Source of the DNA: Deltaproteobacteria bacterium
GTDB taxonomy: Bacteria; Desulfobacterota; Desulfobacteria; Desulfobacterales; JAFDDL01
Length of the DNA stretch: 6,695 nucleotides
NCBI GenBank assembly: GCA_019310865.1
Contig: JAFDDL010000501.1
Span: forward strand, 1 to 6,695
Direction: 5' to 3'
Shown here: positions 1-5,863 of the stretch, one piece after another
Layout: every line of letters starts with the position of its first letter
How positions within the stretch are numbered: position 1 is the first letter of the stretch
Made by a program: the position numbers and the translations under genes
The notes under the pieces: model-generated
What the model was told of the DNA's origin: nothing
Seen by the model: the letters and a program-made list of their open reading frames with translations, nothing else
Databases searched by the model: none

Positions 1-805
1 CAACCCGTCCCGGCCAGGTATGTGTTTTGGCGCCCACCGCCAGACGAACCTCGGCCGGCGATCCTCCATCGCGTGACTGCTGATCCCGGGGGACATCAAG
101 CCAAGCAAGGTTATCCAGGGTAATCGGCACAACGATCTCCGCCGATTTGGTACCGGCAATCACCCCGATACTCTTTCCAAATGTGAGGTACTGCCCCGGG
201 TCGATATTCTCTGAGCGGATTCGCCCATCAAATGGCGCATACACCTTTGTTCGTTCCATATCCAGAAGCCGCCTGGCAAGATCCGCCCTGGCCGATTCAA
301 GAGATGCTTTGGCATTTTTTAACTGGGGTTCATGCAGAACCAACGGGTTCGGCTTCCCCTTGTTTTCAAGATTGATCCGCCCCCACTCGATTCTGGCAAT
401 ACGAGCTTGGCTCTCCACCTGGGCAAGCTGATACTCGGCTTGGGCTACCCCTGCCCGGCTCTGCTGAACCGACAACTCATAGTCGGCCGGGTCGATTTCA
501 AAAAGTATCTCCCCTTCTTTAAAAAACCCACCGGCCACAAAATCGGGCGACAGACTGATCACCCGGCCGCTGACCTGGGGACTGATATCCGCGGTTTGGG
601 CCGGTTGGACGGTTCCTGTGGCCCGCACTCGAATCCGACGGTTTTCAGACTGGGCCTGAAAGGTTTCGACCAGCGCTCCGGGATTTTCCCGCACCTGCTT
701 TTGGGGCGGTTGCTTGGAAAGCGCCAGCAGGCGCATCCCCCCGAATCCAGCCGCCAGTATGAGAATCGGCAACAGGCATTTGATCAAAATCGATTTATTG
801 CGCAT
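1..805 (-). CDS. RND efflux periplasmic adaptor (HlyD/AcrA family), N-terminal part
   Basis: The gene runs off the left edge; 268 residues are visible and no stop is reached. It is the membrane fusion subunit that links an inner-membrane RND pump to the outer-membrane channel encoded just upstream. Residues 1-30 (MRNKSILIKCLLPILILAAG...) are a basic start plus a hydrophobic segment, that is, an N-terminal anchor or uncleaved signal. Residues about 71-110 (ISPQVSGRV...GGFFKEGEILFEIDPADY) form the first half of a biotinyl-lipoyl-like domain. Residues about 111-187 are a short alpha-hairpin rich in Ala/Gln/Glu. Residues about 186-219 (TKVYAPFDGRIRSENIDPGQYL) complete the lipoyl domain, and the beta-barrel begins near 222. 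The start at 805 is set by an AAAGGA ribosome site at 815-820, 9 nt upstream. It lies 39 bp after the stop of the channel gene with no terminator between, so the two are probably co-transcribed. The RND class, rather than ABC or MFS, is inferred from domain style and from its NodT partner. Confidence 0.9.
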   Translation of the reverse strand, partial: MRNKSILIKCLLPILILAAGFGGMRLLALSKQPPQKQVRENPGALVETFQAQSENRRIRVRATGTVQPAQTADISPQVSGRVISLSPDFVAGGFFKEGEILFEIDPADYELSVQQSRAGVAQAEYQLAQVESQARIARIEWGRINLENKGKPNPLVLHEPQLKNAKASLESARADLARRLLDMERTKVYAPFDGRIRSENIDPGQYLTFGKSIGVIAGTKSAEIVVPITLDNLAWLDVPRDQQSRDGGSPAEVRLAVGAKTHTWPGRV

Positions 806-844
806 ATCATGTATTCCTTTATCTGTTTAAATCACTATGGATGG

Positions 845-2290
845 TCATTTTCTTGAAAGTTGGCCCCCGGATATCTTCGGATCGTCGCTTGCCGGATTCA
901 CCCAGTTGCCGCCAAGGGCCCGGGCCAGACTGATCCGATCCGATATCAACTGCTGCCGGGCGCTTAACAACGCACTTTCCACATCAAAATGTCGGGTCTG
1001 TGCATCCAGTACCGGCAGGTAGTCGGAAAGCCCATCCAGGTATCGGTCGGTGGAAAGGCGCATGGCCGACTCAGCGGCATCGGCCTGAATTTCCAGGCGG
1101 TGAATGGTTTCCATATCCGTCCGGTTGTTGACCAGGGCATCTTCCACCTCTCTAAATGCAGTCAAAACCGTCTGCTGGTATTCGGCCAATTGCTCCGCGA
1201 ACACCGCTTCGGTTCGCGCCACCTCGGCTTTCCGTCCCCCCCAGTCGATGATCGGCATGGCCAGATTGCCGGCCATTGACCAGATCGTGGCCGAAAGACT
1301 GGTCCCGAAATCGGTGCCGACCTTGCCGGCATCCGCCAGCAGATTAACAGATGGAAACCGGTCTGCGACCGCTACGCCAATATCCCGATCCGCGGCGGAT
1401 ACCCGCAGTAGCTGCGCTCGAATATCAGGCCGCCGGATCAGCAATTGCGAAGGAAGCCCCGCCGGAAACGCACTGGCCATGTCCGGCAAGGCGGCCAGAT
1501 CACCACCGATTCCAGGATTGGGGTAACTCGCCAGCAGAATCGATAAAGCATGGGCGGACCTGGCCAGGCTTGCCTCGATTCCGGGCCGCCGGGTGCCGAC
1601 CCCCGCCAGGTTCTGCCTGGCCTGGTAAAGATCCAGGGCCGGCGCCATCCCCTCTCTAAATCGGGTTTCCACCAGGTCCAGGGTATCGGTTCGGGCCGCC
1701 ACGGTTCGATCCACCAGCTCCAGCTGCGCCCGCTGTGCCACTATCAGATAATAAAAGTCGGCAACCCGGGCTGAAATCGTGAGATATAGGCTGTTGATGT
1801 CCTCGGCAGTCGCCCATGCCTCAAATTCCCGAGCGTCCGCTGCGGAAGCCAGCCGGCGCCATAAATCGACTTCATAACCGGCGGCCACCGACAAGCTATA
1901 ACTGTTACCGGTCACCTCACCCGCAGCGCCAAGCTGTCGCGAGCGGCTCGCCGAACCGCTTAGGCTCACCCGGGGTAGTCGAACCGAACGGCTCTTTTGG
2001 GCAATGGCCTCGAGCTGTCTGAGCCGGGAGAATGCCTGGGAAAGATCCAGGTTATTTTTAAGCGCCAGATCAATGAGACGATTAAGCGTTGGATCGTTAA
2101 ACGTTTCCCACCAATTGCCCGTATCTGGAATCGATTTACCGGGCACAGGTTGTTGGACAAATGCATCCGGTGGGGAAATGTTCAGCGTCGCTTCTCGGGG
2201 TTCGTGAACCGCACAACCGCATACCAAAAGAAACACAGCCACCCCGGCAGCGACACGCAATTTTTTTATGAATTTGTCCTGCAATGTCAT
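845..2290 (-). CDS. Outer-membrane efflux lipoprotein, NodT/TolC family
   Basis: This 481-residue protein is the outer-membrane channel of a tripartite efflux pump. It has a lipoprotein signal: KKLR, a hydrophobic run, then the lipobox VCGC with the lipidated Cys at 26. Ala at +2 predicts sorting to the outer membrane. Two tandem OEP repeats follow, about 60-260 and 275-460. Family signatures are WWETFNDPTLNRLI (60-73), GYEVDLWRRL (138-147), LPSQLLIRRPDIRA (279-292) followed by GVAVADRFPSVNL, and VEDAL (382-386). The length is normal for the family. The start is supported by GGAGG (2295-2299 as CCTCC on the plus strand), 4 nt from the ATG. The ATG overlaps the stop of the TetR gene as ATGA (2287-2290), which implies translational coupling. 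The periplasmic adaptor gene follows. The pump's substrate cannot be read from this sequence. Confidence 0.94.
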   Translation of the reverse strand: MTLQDKFIKKLRVAAGVAVFLLVCGCAVHEPREATLNISPPDAFVQQPVPGKSIPDTGNWWETFNDPTLNRLIDLALKNNLDLSQAFSRLRQLEAIAQKSRSVRLPRVSLSGSASRSRQLGAAGEVTGNSYSLSVAAGYEVDLWRRLASAADAREFEAWATAEDINSLYLTISARVADFYYLIVAQRAQLELVDRTVAARTDTLDLVETRFREGMAPALDLYQARQNLAGVGTRRPGIEASLARSAHALSILLASYPNPGIGGDLAALPDMASAFPAGLPSQLLIRRPDIRAQLLRVSAADRDIGVAVADRFPSVNLLADAGKVGTDFGTSLSATIWSMAGNLAMPIIDWGGRKAEVARTEAVFAEQLAEYQQTVLTAFREVEDALVNNRTDMETIHRLEIQADAAESAMRLSTDRYLDGLSDYLPVLDAQTRHFDVESALLSARQQLISDRISLARALGGNWVNPASDDPKISGGQLSRK

Positions 2291-2925
2291 GCGCCCTCCA
2301 TTCCGTGGGTGACAAAATCCAGAAGTTGCTCGATCTGGTCGTCGATATCCATGGTTCCCGACCCATCCGTTGTATGAATCATCGCGCTATGGCCAAGCCG
2401 AGACATGATAGCAGTTCCCATGGATCCAATGGCAAAAAGCAGCCGGCTGCGCACAATATCCGCCTCCAGATTCGGCAGCGCCTGACACAACACCTGATGA
2501 AACGTTTTAAACAGGGGCATCATGATGCCGAGAAACGCCTCCCGAATGGTACCATCCGGATCGGTGTGGGCACGACCGATGATGCAGGGAATTTCACCGG
2601 TGTTTTCCACGAATCTCACCATGGAAAATGTCGGCTGAATAAAGGCCCTGAAGATCGCTTTCACCCGGGGCAGTCGCTGCTCGGCCTCGGCGGCCAGGTT
2701 TTCCTTTTCCAGCAACTCCAGCCGGTTTTCGTTGATGGGAACCAGTCGACGCGCCAGGACAGCCGCCATGAGCTTTTCCTTGGTCCTGAAATGATAGTTA
2801 ACCGCCGCCAGGTTCACCCCGGCTTGGCTGGTTATTTCCCGCAGGGAGGTGGTGTGAAAGCCCTGGGAGGCAAACAGGTGCTCGGCTGCATCGAGTATCT
2901 GATCTTTGGTATTCAGTTCGGACAT
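2287..2925 (-). CDS. TetR/AcrR-family repressor with PsrA-like C-terminal domain
   Basis: This is the probable local repressor of the efflux genes. I start it at ATG 2925 (212 residues) because AAGGAG (2932-2937) sits 6 nt upstream. An in-frame TTG/ATG-type start further upstream would add 17 residues unlike the family and would run through the proposed promoter. Residues 7-53 are the TetR DNA-binding domain: ILDAAEHLFASQGF, then the helix-turn-helix TSLREITSQAGVNLAAVNYHF and KEKLM. The stretch AAVNYHFRTKEKL...LARRLVPINENRLELL, followed by FRAFIQPTF...FVENTGEIPCIIGRAH, resembles the TetR_C_30 (PsrA-like) subgroup. That subgroup assignment is from memory of the family and is less sure than TetR itself. 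The gene overlaps the channel gene by 4 bp and is preceded by a palindrome that fits autoregulation. The ligand is unknown; PsrA itself senses fatty acids, but that should not be transferred here. Confidence 0.93.
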   Translation of the reverse strand: MSELNTKDQILDAAEHLFASQGFHTTSLREITSQAGVNLAAVNYHFRTKEKLMAAVLARRLVPINENRLELLEKENLAAEAEQRLPRVKAIFRAFIQPTFSMVRFVENTGEIPCIIGRAHTDPDGTIREAFLGIMMPLFKTFHQVLCQALPNLEADIVRSRLLFAIGSMGTAIMSRLGHSAMIHTTDGSGTMDIDDQIEQLLDFVTHGMEGA

Positions 2926-2946
2926 GGGCTTCTCCTTGGTTGCCAC

Positions 2947-2976
2947 ATGATAACAATGAACAAGTGTTTTATTCAA
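2947..2976 (-). promoter_or_regulatory. Candidate sigma70-type promoter for the TetR-efflux operon
   Basis: On the minus strand a -35-like TTGAAT (2976-2971) is followed after 18 bp by a -10-like TATCAT (2952-2947). They match the consensus at 4/6 and 5/6 positions. The predicted start of transcription, near 2940, leaves only about 15 nt before the ATG at 2925. That just accommodates the AAGGAG ribosome site, so the exact assignment is tentative. The -35 box lies inside the palindrome at 2971-2990. Confidence 0.45.
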
Positions 2977-2990
2977 ACGTTCGTTTTAAT
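2971..2990. promoter_or_regulatory. Candidate TetR operator palindrome
   Basis: ATTCAAACGTTCGTTTTAAT is an inverted repeat with 9-bp arms, 8 of 9 positions paired, around a central TT; the core is AAACG-TT-CGTTT. It overlaps the proposed -35 element and lies 46 bp upstream of the regulator's start codon, where a bound repressor would block RNA polymerase. The CAAAC-N4-GTTT layout resembles the published PsrA half-site pattern (C/G)AAAC-N2-4-GTTT(G/C), which agrees with the PsrA-like C-terminal domain of the adjacent regulator. Binding itself is inferred. Confidence 0.55.
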
Positions 2991-3022
2991 CATACGTATA
3001 AAATAGATCTTTCCGCGCGTCA

Positions 3023-3048
3023 AGGGGAAAGAAGGGGAAAGAAGGGGA
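3023..3048. repeat. 10-bp purine tandem repeat
   Basis: The unit AAGGGGAAAG occurs twice in full (3023-3042 in phase) and runs into a third partial copy, AAGGGGAC, which merges with the left inverted repeat at 3044. One strand is pure purine over about 25 bases. It resembles the GGGGAC/AAAAAGGGGG runs at the other end of the segment (3391-3414), so it may be a decayed extension of the same repeat family. Confidence 0.7.
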
Positions 3049-3070
3049 CGTTCCCAACATTTAAACTTTA
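3044..3070 (+). repeat. Left inverted repeat, REP-like (GGGGACGTTCCC type)
   Basis: This 27-bp unit begins GGGGACGTTCCC and ends TTTAAACTTTA. Its reverse complement matches 3365-3390 exactly over 26 bp, and 3332-3358 at 26 of 27 positions. The GGGA-CGT-TCCC core is itself nearly palindromic, and TTTAAA is palindromic. This layout is typical of REP-type elements mobilised by Y1 (RAYT) transposases, but no transposase is present here. Confidence 0.85.
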
Positions 3071-3095
3071 TTTTCCTCAAGACCGTAACTATTCC

Positions 3096-3119
3096 CACAC
3101 GCACTGCGCCGTGCGGGTG
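3096..3119. repeat. GC-rich hairpin
   Basis: CACACGCAC and GTGCGGGTG are complementary at 8 of 9 positions around a 6-nt loop TGCGCC. Neither strand has a T-run after it, so it is not a typical intrinsic terminator. It lies inside the inverted-repeat-bounded segment and may be one of its structural parts. Confidence 0.6.
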
Positions 3120-3133
3120 CTTCATCTCACAAT

Positions 3134-3202
3134 ACTGATTTGCTAACGGCTGTTGCAGACACTTCGAATCTTCGCAACAATGCCAAAACGCTCTGAATCA
3201 GT
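3134..3202. repeat. Nested stem structure inside the intergenic element
   Basis: The outer arms ACTGATT (3134-3140) and AATCAGT (3196-3202) are perfect complements. Within them GGC-TGTTGC (3148-3156) pairs with GCAACA-at-GCC (3174-3184) with a 2-nt bulge, and the apical loop carries TTCGAA. The whole 69-bp unit could fold as single-stranded DNA or RNA. No known RNA family is recognised. Confidence 0.4.
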
Positions 3203-3331
3203 GTCAGTTATAAAACCCGAAAAGTAATATTGTCATGGATCGGTTGGTCGATTCCTCTGACCATAATGTAATGAAGGGCACCAAGGATGTCTATTCGTGA
3301 GGATCTTGGCATTAAATAAGCATATAAATGC

Positions 3332-3358
3332 TAAAGTTTAAATATTGGGAACGTCCCC
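3332..3358 (-). repeat. Right inverted repeat, inner copy
   Basis: This copy is inverted relative to 3044-3070 with a single mismatch (A instead of G within AAATATTGGGAACG). It is in direct tandem with the outer copy, offset by exactly 33 bp, and is separated from it by CCTTTT. It lies just beyond the stop codon of the upstream amidohydrolase gene. Confidence 0.85.
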
Positions 3359-3364
3359 CCTTTT

Positions 3365-3390
3365 TAAAGTTTAAATGTTGGGAACGTCCC
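3365..3390 (-). repeat. Right inverted repeat, outer copy (overlaps the end of a gene)
   Basis: This is an exact 26-bp inverted match to 3044-3070. Read on the minus strand it supplies the last six codons (R-D-V-P-N-I) and the TAA stop (3371-3373) of the amidohydrolase gene. It is followed by CTCTTTTTGCC and then GTCCCCCTTTTTGC (3401-3414), a further degenerate partial unit. Confidence 0.85.
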
Positions 3391-4648
3391 TCTTTTTGCC
3401 GTCCCCCTTTTTGCTTATATTTCTACCAATTGCGACCGCCTCAGCCATGACTGCCTCGATATCGATACTGGTTAGCCGGCGATTCCGGACCAGGGCTTTG
3501 CCCGCCACAAACACATCCCGGACATCAGACCCACGGGCTGAGTAGACCAGGTGCGACGCCGGTGAATAGAGGGGGATCAGGTGCGGCTGGTTTCCCTCAA
3601 GAATGATCACATCGGCCTGTTTTCCCACTTCAAGCGATCCGATCGTTGGATCCTTGAGGCTGACTTTATGAAGCTTGGCGGTCATGTCCATCTCCTGGAA
3701 CATGTCCAGATCGTTGTTGCTGGCGCAACTATCCGTGCCAAGCCCCACGGTGATCCCGGCATCTAAAAATGCGGGAATGGGCGCAATGCCCGAGGCCAGC
3801 TTCATCTCGCTTTCAGTGGTAACGGAAACCGGCGCTTTTCTTTCGGCGATGATGTCGATATCGTCCCCATCGACCCAGATGGTATGCACGAGCAAGGTTT
3901 TTTCATCCACAATACCCAGATTGTCCAGATATCCGATGGGAGTGGCCTGATGTTCAGCGCGAATCTGTTCGAGTTCGGACCGGGTTTCCGCCGCGTGTAT
4001 CTGGAATATCAGATCCATATCAGCAGCGGCCTGTTTGGCCCGAACCAGGGTTTCCCGGCTGCAAGTGTAGGGCGAATGGCAGAAGATGGACGGTGAAATC
4101 AAAGGTGAGACGCCCCGCCATTTTTTGGCAAAATCCAATGCATGATTTACGTTTCGGGACGGGTCCGGCACACCCGGCGCCGGAAAGTCGATGACCCCCT
4201 GCCCGGCAACGGCTCGAATCCCCACCGACAGGACCGCTTCGGCCACTTGATCTTCAAAAAAATAGCCATCACAGCAGGTGGTGCTCCCGGATAGAAGCAA
4301 CTCGGCACACGACAGCAGGGTGCCGGTCCGAACGGTGTCGGGTGTGACAAATCGGGCCTCTGCCGGAAAAATATGGTCGTGTAGCCATTGCTGCAGGGGC
4401 AGGTCGTCAGCAAGTCCCCGAAACAATGACATGGGCAAATGCGTATGGGTATTGACCAGTCCGGGCAATACCAATGCACCACCGGCATCCACATGCTCAC
4501 GGGCTTCGGGAAGCGGCGCGCCGGGTGGGCGTTTTTCAATCCGGGAGATGCATCCGCCATCCATGGCAAGGATGCCGTTTTCGATGACATCGAAGGCCGG
4601 ATTGACCGTGACAAACGTTCCATTTTCGATCAGCAGGTCATGGGCCAT
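3371..4648 (-). CDS. mtaD: MTA/SAH deaminase-type amidohydrolase, divergent copy with internal deletion
   Basis: The product is 425 residues of the metal-dependent amidohydrolase superfamily, MTA/SAH deaminase group. These enzymes convert methylthioadenosine or S-adenosylhomocysteine to the inosine form in the cytoplasm. Metal and catalytic residues appear intact: NTHTH (H68, H70), QIHAAE (H218, E221), LVHTIW (H255) and GLGTDSCASNN (D306). Three oddities stand out. Compared with the paralog next door, 24 residues are missing between T335 and I336 (DPT|IGSLEVG), removing the helix that carries the usual MAT-NGARALG motif. The usual SHNPESNMKL reads SVTTESEMKL (275-284). The last ~14 residues come from the intergenic repeats, and the stop lies in one of them. 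GGAG sits about 11 nt before the ATG, which overlaps the previous gene by 11 bp. It may be inactive, or have altered function. Confidence 0.85.
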   Translation of the reverse strand: MAHDLLIENGTFVTVNPAFDVIENGILAMDGGCISRIEKRPPGAPLPEAREHVDAGGALVLPGLVNTHTHLPMSLFRGLADDLPLQQWLHDHIFPAEARFVTPDTVRTGTLLSCAELLLSGSTTCCDGYFFEDQVAEAVLSVGIRAVAGQGVIDFPAPGVPDPSRNVNHALDFAKKWRGVSPLISPSIFCHSPYTCSRETLVRAKQAAADMDLIFQIHAAETRSELEQIRAEHQATPIGYLDNLGIVDEKTLLVHTIWVDGDDIDIIAERKAPVSVTTESEMKLASGIAPIPAFLDAGITVGLGTDSCASNNDLDMFQEMDMTAKLHKVSLKDPTIGSLEVGKQADVIILEGNQPHLIPLYSPASHLVYSARGSDVRDVFVAGKALVRNRRLTSIDIEAVMAEAVAIGRNISKKGDGKKRDVPNI

Positions 4649-5171
4649 GGGAATTCGAACTCCATATTATTTGTGCGAATTTATTCACTTCCTGGAAAAC
4701 CCGCTCCACATCCACAGTCAGAATCTTCCGATTGGACATCACCACCTGGCCGTTGATGATCGTTGTGGTCACATCACTTCCCTTGACCGCATATACAAGG
4801 TGCGACGCCGGATTGTACATAGGGGTTAAATGGGGTTGCCGCATGTCGACGACAATGAGATCAGCCCGATAGCCGGGAGCCAGGACCCCGATTGAATCTC
4901 CCAGGCCCAGGGCCCGGGCGCCGTTTGTGGTGGCCATGGCCAGTACCGTGTTGGCATCGAGCACCGTTGGATCGAGGCGGTGCACTTTATGAAGCTTGGC
5001 GGCCGTATCCATCTCCCAGAACATATCCAGATTGTTGTTGCTGGCACACCCGTCCGTTCCAAGCCCAACACAGACATTCCGGGAAAGAAGTTCTGCAATC
5101 GGCGCGATTCCCGAGGCCAGCTTCATATTGCTCTCCGGGTTGTGGGAAACCTTCACGTCAAAATCCCGCAT
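4638..5171 (-). CDS. C-terminal fragment of the disrupted deaminase
   Basis: This 177-residue open frame begins at an internal ATG with no convincing ribosome site; the first real homology is from RDFDVKVSHNPESNMKLASG. It holds the metal-ligand segment GLGTDGCASNN (D40), the helix LDANTVLAMATTNGARALGL (71-90) and the C-terminal strands IGVLAPGYRADLIVVD and VKGSDVTTTIINGQVV. The frame overlaps the N-terminal fragment by 19 bp. Independent translation by reinitiation is possible but unlikely to yield an enzyme. Confidence 0.75.
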   Translation of the reverse strand: MRDFDVKVSHNPESNMKLASGIAPIAELLSRNVCVGLGTDGCASNNNLDMFWEMDTAAKLHKVHRLDPTVLDANTVLAMATTNGARALGLGDSIGVLAPGYRADLIVVDMRQPHLTPMYNPASHLVYAVKGSDVTTTIINGQVVMSNRKILTVDVERVFQEVNKFAQIIWSSNSHGP

Positions 5172-5863
5172 TCCTGAATCCGGGCCACCTCCTGCTCAGT
5201 TTCCGACAGATGAATGACCAGCAGCCCCCCATTCCCGCGAGCCAGGTCATTCGCCCGTGTCAGCAGGGACGGTGCACACAGGTATGGCGAGTGGGGCTCC
5301 ACGGCAATTTGGATGAGCGGCTCATCTGCCCAGGTTTCAAATAGCGTTTGGCTGTAAGCCCATCCATTTTCAAGGGGCCCATAATTGGGTGATGGAAAAT
5401 CAAACAAGACTTCGCCCACCACCGCCCGCATGCCGGCATCCCGGGCCGCCCGGGCCACAGCGTCTTCAAACAGATACATGTCGCAAAAACAGGTGGTGCC
5501 CGATTGAATCATCTCCACACAGGCCAGCAGGCTGCCCCAATAGACCATTTCATGGGTCAACCGGGATTCAGCCGGGAAGATATGCCCTTCGAGCCAGTCC
5601 ATGAGCGGCAGGTCGTCGGCCAACCCTCGAAAGCAGGTCATGGCAGCGTGGGTGTGCGTATTGACCAGGCCCGGCATGATGATCCCCCCCCCGGCATCAA
5701 TGATGCAACCGGGGCAATCTTTAGAAAAGCGATGGGCAGGTCCCACAGCAGAAACAAGATTTCCGGTAATGGCCACTGCACCATTCGCGATGGGATCCGC
5801 GCCGGGTTCCATGGTCATCACCGTTCCGTTGGTGACCAGAATATCGGTTGGATTTTCAGTCAT
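5153..5863 (-). CDS. N-terminal fragment of the disrupted deaminase
   Basis: This 236-residue open frame carries the N-terminal beta-sandwich strands (DILVTNGTVMTMEPG, 8-21) and the metal motif GLVNTHTH (H70, H72). It also has FRGLADDLPLMDWL (78-91), the SGTTCFCDMY segment, and HLSETE (H218, E221). After E231 the residues CGILT before the TGA are out-of-frame sequence. It lacks the catalytic His and the metal-binding Asp of the second half. Confidence 0.8.
   Translation of the reverse strand: MTENPTDILVTNGTVMTMEPGADPIANGAVAITGNLVSAVGPAHRFSKDCPGCIIDAGGGIIMPGLVNTHTHAAMTCFRGLADDLPLMDWLEGHIFPAESRLTHEMVYWGSLLACVEMIQSGTTCFCDMYLFEDAVARAARDAGMRAVVGEVLFDFPSPNYGPLENGWAYSQTLFETWADEPLIQIAVEPHSPYLCAPSLLTRANDLARGNGGLLVIHLSETEQEVARIQECGILT

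Larger units (their letters stand above)
3044..3390. mobile_element. Putative non-autonomous REP/MITE-like element
   Basis: A 347-bp segment is bounded by inverted 26/27-bp repeats, the right one present twice. The interior (3071-3331) is more AT-rich than the surrounding genes. It contains no convincing reading frame but several potential stems: 3096-3104/3111-3119 (8 of 9 pairs, 6-nt loop), the nested stem 3134-3202, and 3245-3249/3259-3263. I see no clear target-site duplication and no transposase, so mobility is inferred from structure only. It could equally be a set of REP sequences accumulated between two operons. Confidence 0.45.
4638..5863 (-). pseudogene. mtaD: MTA/SAH deaminase-type amidohydrolase, disrupted by deletion and frameshift
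   Basis: The N-terminal part (5153-5863) and C-terminal part (4638-5171) belong to one amidohydrolase gene in two frames. Aligned with the paralog at 3371-4648, the first part follows it residue for residue up to E231 (EVARIQE). The sequence then resumes in another frame at RDFDVKVSHNPESNMKL, which corresponds to paralog residue 268. About 106 bp (not a multiple of 3) are therefore missing at about 5165-5171. The lost stretch includes the equivalent of H255, a catalytic His of the family, so neither fragment should be active alone. Otherwise the sequence is well preserved (NTHTH, HLSETE, GLGTDGCASNN, MATTNGARALGL), which implies a recent lesion or an assembly error. The start overlaps the phosphorylase stop by 8 bp and has no clear ribosome site, consistent with translational coupling. 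Confidence 0.85.

Noticed and set aside
332..856. 174-residue plus-strand open frame
   Set aside because: It is the shadow of the efflux adaptor gene, whose minus-strand translation has clear lipoyl and hairpin motifs throughout.
2926..2976. Upstream start adding 17 residues to the TetR protein
   Set aside because: The extension (MNKTLVHCYHVATKEKP) is unlike the family, has no good ribosome site, and runs through the proposed promoter; the ATG at 2925 has AAGGAG at correct spacing.
2284..3006. 240-residue plus-strand open frame
   Set aside because: It lies antisense to the TetR gene, shows no family resemblance, and its codon pattern mirrors the real gene on the other strand.
3236..3316. 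Short plus-strand peptides in the gap (MDRLVDSSDHNVMKGTKDVYS and MSIREDLGIK)
   Set aside because: They are too short, overlap each other, and have no recognisable homology; the upstream AAGG near 3285 could be chance.
3319..3332. AGCAT-ATAA-ATGCT hairpin as terminator of the nucleoside operon
   Set aside because: The stem is only 5 bp and AT-rich, with no convincing T-run after it in the minus direction.
5153..5155. In-frame TGA of the N-terminal deaminase fragment as a selenocysteine codon
   Set aside because: Reading through gives residues unrelated to the family and another stop within about ten codons, whereas homology resumes in a different frame after a missing segment.
5150..5175. 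Programmed ribosomal frameshift joining the two deaminase fragments
   Set aside because: There is no slippery run at the junction, and a frameshift could not supply the ~35 missing codons with the catalytic His.
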